Below, piece by piece: positions 1-5,338 of a stretch of DNA of 9,127 bases. Where the stretch lies: positions 1-9,127 of the forward strand of contig DVKN01000057.1 of assembly GCA_018716005.1 (NCBI GenBank), written 5' to 3'. Under the pieces are notes generated by a model that ran no database searches, was not told where the DNA came from, and worked only from the letters and a program-made list of their open reading frames with translations. Every line of letters begins with the position of its first letter. Within the stretch, counting starts at the first letter, position 1. The DNA comes from Candidatus Scatomorpha stercoravium. GTDB taxonomy: Bacteria > Bacillota > Clostridia > Oscillospirales > Oscillospiraceae. A program made the position numbers and the translations under genes.

Positions 1-41
1 CGGTTCGACGCAATGGATTTTACGCCGCTCTCACGCGCCAT
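1..41 (-). CDS. 5' end of a leftward gene, product unknown (partial)
   Basis: Read on the minus strand, an ATG at 41-39 opens a frame that stays open to the window edge and encodes MARESGVKSIASN. The start is supported by a ribosome binding site (GGGAGGTGAG, plus-strand positions 47-56; its GGGAGG core lies 9 nt before the ATG) and by a well-formed promoter at 74-102. Thirteen residues are too few to name a family. The fragment vaguely recalls the N-termini of some small DNA-binding regulators, but that is only an impression. The gene runs away from the GntR regulator and is separated from it by that regulator's terminator, so it belongs to a different transcription unit. Confidence 0.55.
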   Translation of the reverse strand, partial: MARESGVKSIASN

Positions 42-46
42 GCGGC

Positions 47-56
47 CTCACCTCCC
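47..56 (-). promoter_or_regulatory. Ribosome binding site of the left-edge gene
   Basis: Minus-strand GGGAGGTGAG lies just upstream of the ATG at 41 and is the main reason for calling a gene start there. The GGGAGG core at 51-56 leaves 9 nt to the start codon. Confidence 0.55.
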
Positions 57-69
57 GTAAAAGTTTACG
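56..69. promoter_or_regulatory. 14-bp palindrome over the start point of the left-edge promoter (possible operator)
   Basis: CGTAAA (56-61) and TTTACG (64-69) form a perfect 6-bp inverted repeat with a 2-bp spacer. It lies directly downstream of the -10 element (74-79) and covers the expected start point near 67, a typical place for a repressor site. The regulator is unknown; it could be the product of the left-edge gene itself, but nothing here shows that. Confidence 0.4.
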
Positions 70-73
70 TTTA

Positions 74-102
74 AGTATACCACACCCGCGCACCCGAGTA
101 AA
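74..102 (-). promoter_or_regulatory. Sigma-70-type promoter of the left-edge gene
   Basis: On the minus strand, TTTACT (-35, 97-102) is followed after 17 bp by TATACT (-10, 74-79), with TGG immediately before the -10 giving an extended -10. The predicted start is near 67, leaving a leader of about 25 nt before the ATG at 41. Confidence 0.6.
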
Positions 103-128
103 CCTCCTCCCACATTACATTTCCATTG

Positions 129-163
129 CAGCGGGCTGTGCCCGCGGACGATGCGTTACCGGC
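129..163 (+). repeat. 35-bp direct repeat, copy 1
   Basis: This copy matches 230-264 at 34 of 35 positions; the last 30 bases (134-163) are identical. Copy 1 contains GCGGGC-TGT-GCCCGC (131-145), a perfect 6-bp stem with a 3-nt loop, and the CCGCGG palindrome. It is non-coding as far as can be judged and lies between two divergent transcription units. Function is unknown. Confidence 0.75.
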
Positions 164-229
164 GTGGGTGGGTGACGGGGGTAGTCCGCTCGGTAACTGT
201 GGGGCAGCTGGAGACATACGTTAGATGTT
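164..229. other. 66-bp spacer between the direct repeats, no gene seen
   Basis: This stretch is G-rich on the plus strand near its left end (a GTGGGTGGGTG run followed by ACGGGGG). It includes CGGTAAC (191-197), the inverse of GTTACCG at 155-161 in copy 1, so a long-range stem is possible. No credible coding frame with a ribosome binding site was seen. Confidence 0.4.
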
Positions 230-264
230 CAGCTGGCTGTGCCCGCGGACGATGCGTTACCGGC
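230..264 (+). repeat. 35-bp direct repeat, copy 2
   Basis: This is the second copy, offset 101 bp from the first. The single difference (T at 234 where copy 1 has G at 133) puts a mismatch in the small hairpin that is perfect in copy 1. The repeat ends 6 bp before the T-tract side of the GntR terminator, so leftward transcripts should normally stop before reading through it. Confidence 0.75.
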
Positions 265-270
265 TCGTGC

Positions 271-304
271 AAAAAAACACCGGCGCGCTGCTTGCGCGCC
301 GGTG
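271..304 (-). terminator. Intrinsic terminator of the GntR regulator gene
   Basis: Arms 278-288 and 294-304 (CACCGGCGCGC and its exact complement) form an 11-bp GC-rich stem with a 5-nt loop. On the minus strand the stem is followed by seven T residues (271-277). It begins 10 bp after the stop codon of the regulator gene. Confidence 0.93.
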
Positions 305-313
305 CTGTGATGA

Positions 314-979
314 TTACGGCTTCATTGCCTCGGCCTCCTGGGCCTGGAGCCAGCTGAGGTGCCACTCGCACATCAGGGTGTTGCTCTCCGTCTCGGCGGC
401 GGCCGCGGCGGCGGCGTCCTTCGTGCGGATGGCGGCGGCCAGGCGGCTGTGGAGCTCCATGAGCCTGTCGCTCTTATCCCGGCCCAGCTTGATTATATCC
501 CAGCGGAAGCGGCGCAGGGGTGAAAACACGCGCCCGAAGAGCTCGCTGAGGTGCTCGTTCCCGCAGCGCTCGGTATAGTAGCGGTGAAAGAGCACGTCGT
601 AGCGCACCATCCCCTCCATGTCCCCCGCCTCATAGCATTCGCTCATGCGCTGGTAGAGCCTGCACGCGCCGACAATCTCCTGCATGCTCGCGTTCGCTAT
701 AAAGCGCTCGACGGCGGCCGCGTCGAGTATGACGCGCAGGTCGTAGAGCTCGCCGACGTCGCGGCTCGTGAGCTCGGAAACGCACATCCCCTGCTTGGGC
801 ACGTACTTCACGAGCTCGCCCTCGTTGGCCAGCTGCGTCAGCGCAGTTCTGACGGGCGATCGGCTGATTCCCAGCTGCTCGCAGAGCTGCCTCTCGACGA
901 GCATCATGCCCGGAGGGAACTCGCCTGTCTCGATTTTTGCCGAAATATAATCGTATGCGGTCTTAGCCTTAGTGTCCAT
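314..979 (-). CDS. GntR-family transcriptional regulator, FadR/FCD subfamily
   Basis: A 221-aa regulator with two domains. Residues 1-70 are a winged helix-turn-helix (ERQLCEQLGISRSPVRTALT at 29-48, then a wing ending in PKQGMCVSEL), which is the GntR signature. Residues about 75-207 are an all-helical FCD effector domain. D128 and H132 (DxxxH), H177 and probably H207 are its likely metal/effector ligands, as in FCD proteins that sense carboxylated metabolites. An ATG at 997 is also in frame, but it lacks a ribosome binding site. The ATG at 979 has GGAG 9 nt upstream (plus-strand 989-992), so I chose it. The gene is divergent from the molybdenum hydroxylase operon, and GGTATACC-type sites typical of this subfamily lie in the shared control region, so it is the likely operon repressor. 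One oddity is a run of seven alanines (189-195) in the last helices of FCD, encoded by GCC/GCG repeats. The effector cannot be inferred. Confidence 0.93.
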   Translation of the reverse strand: MDTKAKTAYDYISAKIETGEFPPGMMLVERQLCEQLGISRSPVRTALTQLANEGELVKYVPKQGMCVSELTSRDVGELYDLRVILDAAAVERFIANASMQEIVGACRLYQRMSECYEAGDMEGMVRYDVLFHRYYTERCGNEHLSELFGRVFSPLRRFRWDIIKLGRDKSDRLMELHSRLAAAIRTKDAAAAAAAETESNTLMCEWHLSWLQAQEAEAMKP

Positions 980-1025
980 ATCCCATCGCTCCAACATTCA
1001 TTTATAAGCATTGCCATTTTTGTTT

Positions 1026-1054
1026 ATTATGACAGGTTTTTCCCCGCCTGTCAA
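1026..1054 (-). promoter_or_regulatory. Promoter of the GntR regulator gene
   Basis: On the minus strand a consensus -35 TTGACA (1049-1054), a 17-bp spacer and CATAAT (-10, 1026-1031) form a near-ideal sigma-70 promoter. The start point is expected near 1019, leaving about 40 nt of leader before the ATG at 979. Confidence 0.8.
1030..1053. promoter_or_regulatory. TGACAGG-N10-CCTGTCA inverted repeat inside the regulator promoter
   Basis: Perfect 7-bp arms (1030-1036 and 1047-1053) overlap the -10 and -35 boxes of the regulator's promoter, so a bound protein would exclude RNA polymerase. The sequence is unlike the GGTATACC sites across the divergon. Either a second regulator acts here, or the symmetry partly reflects the promoter boxes themselves. 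Confidence 0.45.
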
Positions 1055-1085
1055 CCGCCATGCGACGAATACTTTAAAAATACAA

Positions 1086-1103
1086 CTCGCTTTTCTCGCT
1101 TTG
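1086..1103 (+). repeat. Tandem 9-bp repeat upstream of the operon promoter
   Basis: CTCGCTTTT is followed directly by CTCGCTTTG. The pair ends 5 bp before the -35 box of the operon promoter, at roughly -58 to -41, where an activator or the alpha C-terminal domain of RNA polymerase would bind. A role is possible but not shown. Confidence 0.35.
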
Positions 1104-1108
1104 GGAGA

Positions 1109-1137
1109 TTGACAGTGATTTATCAATGTGCTATCAT
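1109..1137 (+). promoter_or_regulatory. Promoter of the MFS/molybdenum hydroxylase operon
   Basis: Consensus -35 TTGACA (1109-1114), a 17-bp spacer and TATCAT (-10, 1132-1137) preceded by TGC, which gives an extended -10. The start is expected near 1144. Such a strong core promoter with an operator immediately downstream fits an operon held off by a repressor. Confidence 0.82.
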
Positions 1138-1147
1138 ATGCGCGATG

Positions 1148-1179
1148 TTGGTATACCACGGTATACGGCGGTATGCCAA
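1148..1179. promoter_or_regulatory. 32-bp dyad with three phased GGTATAC/GGTATGC units (likely GntR operator)
   Basis: GGTATAC occurs at 1150-1156 and 1160-1166, and GGTATGC at 1170-1176, exactly 10 bp apart. The whole block is a dyad centred on GTATAC (1161-1166): outer arms TTGGTATACC (1148-1157) and GGTATGCCAA (1170-1179) differ from perfect symmetry at one pair, with two more mismatched pairs inside. TTGGTATACCAA-like palindromes are known operators of FadR-subfamily GntR proteins such as UxuR/ExuR. The site covers about +4 to +35 of the operon transcript, suitable for repression by the divergent regulator. Confidence 0.72.
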
Positions 1180-1182
1180 TAT

Positions 1183-1213
1183 GCGGGCCGGCAAAGGCGC
1201 CTCGCCGGCCTGC
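1183..1213 (+). promoter_or_regulatory. GC-rich hairpin in the operon leader
   Basis: GGCCGGC (1186-1192) pairs with GCCGGCC (1204-1210). The stem extends to 10 bp through one G-U and two further G-C pairs (1183-1185 with 1211-1213). The 11-nt loop contains the self-complementary AGGCGCCT. No T-tract follows, so this is not an intrinsic terminator. It may stabilise the leader or simply be GC-rich symmetry. Confidence 0.4.
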
Positions 1214-1252
1214 GGCAACACATTTTGAGAAAGAAAAGTGGGGTAAAGAAAA

Positions 1253-2506
1253 ATGCCTGACAAAAGCACCAAGAACAATGCCTACAGCTGGGTAGTCCTC
1301 ATTATGATTACCCTGTGCTACACCTGCACATTCTTCAGCCGCTTTGTCTGGTCGCCCGTCATGAGCGACGCGGCCGGCGACATCGGCATGACCATGAGCC
1401 AGGCCGGCGGCCTTATGAGCGCCTTCTACTTCGGCTACCTGATTCTCCAGATTCCGGCCGGCATCGTCGCCGACCGCATCCGCGTCAAGTACCCGATGTT
1501 CATCTGCATGATTCTCATCGCCGGCTCCACCTGGCTGATGAGCAGCGATTTCGTGAGCAGCTACGGCACGGCCTACGCCGTCCGCTTCGCCGGCGGCTTC
1601 TTCTCCGGCACCATCATGGCCTGCGCCTCCCGCCTGCTCTCCAACTACTTCGAGGCCAAGGTCCGCGGCATCGCCTTCGGTATCCTGCTCGCCTCCCCCT
1701 CCCTCGGCACCCTGCTCGCCAACCAGATAGGCCCGCGCGTGCTCGAGGCCGCCGGCTGGCGCGCTACCTTCCGCGTCACCGCCATCATCATCCTCGTCAT
1801 CGCCGTAGTCGCCGTCGTGCTCATCCGCGAGCCCAAGGCGGCCGCCCTGCCCGCCGGCGGCAATAAGACCAGCCTGCTGGCCGGACTCAAGAACTACTTC
1901 ACCAATAAGCAGCTCATCCTGCTCTCCGTCGCCGGCTTCCTCTTCATGGCCGTGCCCACCGGCTACTCCACCTGGGCCAACCAGTTCATGACCGGCGCCG
2001 CGCCCGCGGGCGGCGGCCTCAGCTCCGTCGACGGCGGCACCATCGTCACCTGCTACGCCGTGGCCTCCGTCATCGGCTCCATGTCCTCCGGCTTCATCGG
2101 CAAGAAGTTCAACTGGAACCGCAAGCACCTCATCATGGAAATCTACATAGCCATGGCGATTTTCCTCTTCATCTTCGGCATGCAGCGCAGCTTCACGGGC
2201 CTGCTCATTTTCTCCGTCCTCTTCGGCCTTGTCAGCTGCTTCTCCTCCAGCCACATCACCACCTGGGCGGTCAACATCGGCGGCAGCAAGTACGCCGCCA
2301 CCACCACCGCCACCCAGAACCTGCTCCTGCAGGCCAGCAACGTTATATTCCCCACCGTCGCCGGCTCCATTGTCGACGGCGCCACCGTGGACGGCGTTGT
2401 CGGCTCCTACATGGGCGTCTGGTATATGTACAGCGCGCTGCTTGTCGTCGCCGCGGTCGTGATGGTCTTCACCAGCAAGAAGTCCGCCGCCGAGTCCATG
2501 CAGTGA
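1253..2506 (+). CDS. MFS transporter (12 predicted membrane segments), substrate unknown
   Basis: A 417-aa major facilitator superfamily permease, normal in length for the family. Hydrophobic segments begin at about residue 11. MFS motif A is recognisable in the loop after segment 2 (GIVADRIRVKYPM, 70-82). A polar central loop at about 193-220 separates the two six-helix halves, and the last helix ends near 407 before a short charged tail. It acts in the cytoplasmic membrane, probably as a proton-coupled symporter. As first gene of the operon, directly behind the GGTATACC operator, it most likely carries the substrate or product of the molybdenum hydroxylase encoded next. The ribosome binding site (GTGGGG, about 10 nt before the ATG) is weaker than those downstream. 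TGA is followed at once by TAA. The protein shows no motif that would fix the substrate. Confidence 0.92.
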   Translation: MPDKSTKNNAYSWVVLIMITLCYTCTFFSRFVWSPVMSDAAGDIGMTMSQAGGLMSAFYFGYLILQIPAGIVADRIRVKYPMFICMILIAGSTWLMSSDFVSSYGTAYAVRFAGGFFSGTIMACASRLLSNYFEAKVRGIAFGILLASPSLGTLLANQIGPRVLEAAGWRATFRVTAIIILVIAVVAVVLIREPKAAALPAGGNKTSLLAGLKNYFTNKQLILLSVAGFLFMAVPTGYSTWANQFMTGAAPAGGGLSSVDGGTIVTCYAVASVIGSMSSGFIGKKFNWNRKHLIMEIYIAMAIFLFIFGMQRSFTGLLIFSVLFGLVSCFSSSHITTWAVNIGGSKYAATTTATQNLLLQASNVIFPTVAGSIVDGATVDGVVGSYMGVWYMYSALLVVAAVVMVFTSKKSAAESMQ

Positions 2507-2529
2507 TAAACCCCGAAAGGAGATAAACG

Positions 2530-3051
2530 ATGAAGAACCGAGTTGAACGCTTCATAACCCTGCGCGTCAACGGCAAGGAGTACGAGCTCTCCGTCGGCAC
2601 CGGCCGCGGCCAGGTCCCGCCCCAGGAGACGCTCGCCAACACCCTGCGCGACCGCCTGGGCCTCACCGGCACCAAGGTCGCCTGCGACGAGGGCGCCTGC
2701 GGCTGCTGCACCGTCGTCATGAACGGCGAGGCCGTCACCAGCTGCATGCTCTTCACCTGCGACTGCGACGGCGCGGACATCACCACCATCGAGGGTCTGG
2801 CCGACGCCGCCACAGGCGAGCTGAGCGGCCTGCAGAAGGCCTTCCTCGACAACGTCGGCTTCCAGTGCGGCTTCTGCACCCCCGGCATCATCATGAGCGC
2901 CGAGGCCCTGCTGCGCCGCAAGCAGTACCCCACCGAGGAGGAGGTCCGCGAGGCCCTCTCCGGCAACCTCTGCCGCTGCGGCACCCACTACAGCGCCGTA
3001 GAGTCCGTCATGGCCTACGTCGAGCAAAGGAGGAAGGCAAACAATGACTGA
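2530..3051 (+). CDS. Molybdenum hydroxylase, [2Fe-2S] iron-sulfur subunit (CoxS/XdhC-small type)
   Basis: A 173-aa subunit with the two domains of xanthine dehydrogenase-family small subunits. Residues about 8-85 form a plant-ferredoxin fold with C52, C57, C60 and C72 as ligands of the distal [2Fe-2S] cluster. Residues about 95-165 form the helical domain, with C113, C116, C148 and C150 (QCGFCTPG and NLCRCG) holding the cluster next to the molybdenum cofactor. It relays electrons between Moco and the flavin subunit. The ribosome binding site AAAGGAG (2516-2522) precedes the ATG at normal spacing. The last 8 bp overlap the large-subunit gene. Oddities are about ten extra residues after strand 2 (GTGRGQVPPQ, 23-32) compared with compact family members, and extra cysteines at C59, C77 and C79. 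Confidence 0.95.
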   Translation: MKNRVERFITLRVNGKEYELSVGTGRGQVPPQETLANTLRDRLGLTGTKVACDEGACGCCTVVMNGEAVTSCMLFTCDCDGADITTIEGLADAATGELSGLQKAFLDNVGFQCGFCTPGIIMSAEALLRRKQYPTEEEVREALSGNLCRCGTHYSAVESVMAYVEQRRKANND

Positions 3052-5338
3052 AATGCGTCACATCGGCCGTGAGACCCGCCGCATCCTCGGCGAGGACATC
3101 CTCACCGGCAAGGCTATGTACACCGGCGACTTCCACCCGGCCAATATGCACTACGGCAAAATCCTGCACAGCCCCCACCCCTTCGCGCGCGTGCGCGGCA
3201 TCGACTACTCCCGCGCCATGGCCCTGCCCGGCGTCAAGTGCGTCGTCACCCATGACGACATCGACCCCGACCTCAGCATAAACAACGGCTACACCCCGCC
3301 GCGCCACCCCAACGTGCTCGACGAGTACGTCCGCTTCGTCGGCGACGCCGTCGCCCTCGTCGTGGCCGAGACCGAGGACATAGCCGAGGAGGCCTGCAAG
3401 CTCATAGACGTCGACTACGAGGTGCTCACCCCCGTCTTCAATATAGACGACGCCCTCAAGCCGGACGCCCCGCAGCTCTACAAGGTTTTCCCGGGCAATA
3501 TCGCGCCCCACAAGCAGAACCTCAACTTCGAGACCGGCGACATCGAGAAGGGCTTCGCCGAGGCCGACTACGTCGTCGACATCGAGACCGGCATGGACAA
3601 CGGCCAGAACCCAATGCCCCTCGAGGCCCCCGTCATAATCGCCGAGTGGAAGAACGACACCCTCGACCTTATCGCCTCCTGCGCCGCCCCGGCCTACTGC
3701 CAGCAGAACGTTGCCTCGTCCATGAACCTGCGCTATGAGCAGGTGCGCATCATGGCCCCCGCCGTCGGCGGCTCCTTCGGCAGCAAGCTCTACTCCGGCA
3801 ACGTCCAGGTGCTCGTCCTCGCCGGCCTCATGGCCATGAAGGCCCACGTGCCCGTCATGCTGCGCTACACCCGCGAGGAGCACCTCTCCTTCCACCAGAA
3901 CCGCATGAGCACGAAGGCCCGTATCAAGCTCGGCCTCAAGAAGGACGCCACCGTCACCGCCGTCGAGATGCGCCAGTACTCCGACGCCGGCTACTGCGCC
4001 AGCACGCAGGAGTTCATGATGGCCGTCGGCACGAACAGCCTCATCCACCTCACCAAGACCGAGAACAAGAAGTACGACGGCGACGTCGTCGTCACGAACC
4101 ATATGTGCTCCGGCTCCTTCCGCGGCTACGGCTACCTCGAGAGCACCACGCTGCTCGCGCGCGCCATCTTCAACGGCTGCGAGAAGCTTGGCATCGACCC
4201 CGTCGAGTACCTCCGCAAGAACGCGCTCACGCGCGGCGAGCACTTCTACAACGCCAACGCCACCCCGCACTGCGACCAGGTCAACGCCGTCTTCGACTGG
4301 AGCCGCGTCGTCGAGGAGAGCGCCAAGGCTTTCGGCTGGCAGGACAAGTGGAAGGGCTGGGGCGTCCCGACCTGGACGAGCCCCGACGGGCGCTATGCCC
4401 GCGGCGTCGGCGTCTTCTCCGCCGGCCATGCCGACACGGGCGGCAAGCCCTCGAACGCGAGCGTCACCCTCACCGGCCTCGGCGGCGTCTACGTCAACAC
4501 CGTCATGGTCGACTTCGGCGCCGGCACCCGCGAGGTCATGCAGAAGATAGCCGCCGAGGCCCTCAATATGCCCCTCGAGAACGTGCGCCTCTCCCCCGCC
4601 GACACCCAGGCCGCTCCCCCCGACTTCGGCTCCACCGGCTCCCGCTCCACCTACTGCGGCGGCATCTGCGTGAAGCGCGCCTGCAACGACATCCTGCGCC
4701 AGATAGGCGAGCGCGCCGAGGCCAAGCTCGGCATCCCGGCCGCCGAGGTCCGCTTCGGCGACGGCTTCGTCTGGCAGGAGGGCAATCCCGAGAAGAAGTG
4801 GCCCCTCTTCCCCTTCATCATGGGCAAGGTCGACGGCATTACCGGCGTCGGCCACCACAACGGCGTCGAGAACTCCACCATCTATCAGATACAGTTCGTC
4901 GAGATTGAGGTGGACCGCGAGCTCGGCACCATCAAGGTCATCGACCACTTCTCCGGCGCCGACGCGGGCCGCATTATAAACCCCCTCGCCGCCAAGAACC
5001 AGATGGAGTCCTTCTTCGCCGGCATCGACATCGCCTGCATGGAGGAGACCGTCTACGACCCGCACGACTACCGCGTGCTCAACGCCAACAACATCGACTA
5101 CAAGATGCGTCTCTTTAACGAGGTGCCCCACCACTCCGACCTGGTGCTCGAGAGCTGCAAGAGCGTCGACTCGCCCTATCCCTTCGGCGCGAACGGCATA
5201 GGCGAGCCCACCATCGCCCCGGGCGGCCCGGCCATCACCATGGCCCTCTACAACGCCTGCGGCATCATGCTCGAGAGCTATCCCTACACCCCGGGCAAGG
5301 TCCTGGCGGCGCTCAAAGAAAAGGAGGAGAGAGCGTAA
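3044..5338 (+). CDS. Molybdenum hydroxylase, molybdopterin-binding large subunit (xanthine dehydrogenase family)
   Basis: A 764-aa catalytic subunit, the usual size for stand-alone large subunits. Residues about 15-130 are the N-terminal a/b-hammerhead domain and the rest is the Moco-binding domain. Visible motifs are Q188 in NGQNPMPLE (position of the family Gln near the Mo oxo ligand), GGSFGSK at 242-248 (family GGGFGGK), SFRGYGYLE at 358-366 (family FRGFGGPQ; R360 kept) and GIGEP near the C-terminus with the catalytic base E721. This fits a Mo-dependent hydroxylase of purine, N-heterocycle, aldehyde or aromatic acyl substrates, or a reductive dehydroxylase like 4-hydroxybenzoyl-CoA reductase. 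Several usually invariant residues are changed, so the substrate may be unusual. No in-frame TGA is used. The AAAGGAGG site at 3026-3033 lies 10 nt before the ATG, inside the preceding gene. TAATG links it to the next gene. Confidence 0.95.
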   Translation: MTEMRHIGRETRRILGEDILTGKAMYTGDFHPANMHYGKILHSPHPFARVRGIDYSRAMALPGVKCVVTHDDIDPDLSINNGYTPPRHPNVLDEYVRFVGDAVALVVAETEDIAEEACKLIDVDYEVLTPVFNIDDALKPDAPQLYKVFPGNIAPHKQNLNFETGDIEKGFAEADYVVDIETGMDNGQNPMPLEAPVIIAEWKNDTLDLIASCAAPAYCQQNVASSMNLRYEQVRIMAPAVGGSFGSKLYSGNVQVLVLAGLMAMKAHVPVMLRYTREEHLSFHQNRMSTKARIKLGLKKDATVTAVEMRQYSDAGYCASTQEFMMAVGTNSLIHLTKTENKKYDGDVVVTNHMCSGSFRGYGYLESTTLLARAIFNGCEKLGIDPVEYLRKNALTRGEHFYNANATPHCDQVNAVFDWSRVVEESAKAFGWQDKWKGWGVPTWTSPDGRYARGVGVFSAGHADTGGKPSNASVTLTGLGGVYVNTVMVDFGAGTREVMQKIAAEALNMPLENVRLSPADTQAAPPDFGSTGSRSTYCGGICVKRACNDILRQIGERAEAKLGIPAAEVRFGDGFVWQEGNPEKKWPLFPFIMGKVDGITGVGHHNGVENSTIYQIQFVEIEVDRELGTIKVIDHFSGADAGRIINPLAAKNQMESFFAGIDIACMEETVYDPHDYRVLNANNIDYKMRLFNEVPHHSDLVLESCKSVDSPYPFGANGIGEPTIAPGGPAITMALYNACGIMLESYPYTPGKVLAALKEKEERA

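Noticed and set aside
129..264. Possible minimal CRISPR array (two 35-bp repeats).
   Set aside because: Only two repeats, a 66-bp spacer that is too long, and no cas genes in the window.
980..997. Upstream ATG at 997 as the start of the GntR regulator.
   Set aside because: It has no ribosome binding site, whereas the ATG at 979 has GGAG at 9 nt, and the additional six residues (MLERWD) read through that site.
1145..1228. 27-codon leader peptide frame (MLVYHGIRRYANMRAGKG...) between the operon promoter and the MFS gene.
   Set aside because: There is no ribosome binding site, the codons coincide with the operator and hairpin, and there is no run of regulatory codons. A leaderless start at the predicted +1/+2 cannot be fully excluded.
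998..2254. Long open frame on the minus strand opposite the MFS gene (418 codons).
   Set aside because: It is Gly/Ala/Asp/Glu/His-rich low-complexity translation, produced by GC-rich, C-ending codons on the opposite strand; the plus-strand frame is a clear transporter.
4094..4143. SFR near a Cys in the large subunit, recalling the AYxCSFR loop of form I CO dehydrogenase.
   Set aside because: The spacing is wrong: here C355 and S358-F359-R360 belong to the general RGxG motif of the family, so CO dehydrogenase activity is not supported.
3008..5134. 708-codon minus-strand frame opposite the large-subunit gene.
   Set aside because: Same antisense codon-bias artefact. The plus-strand protein has all family motifs and a ribosome binding site.
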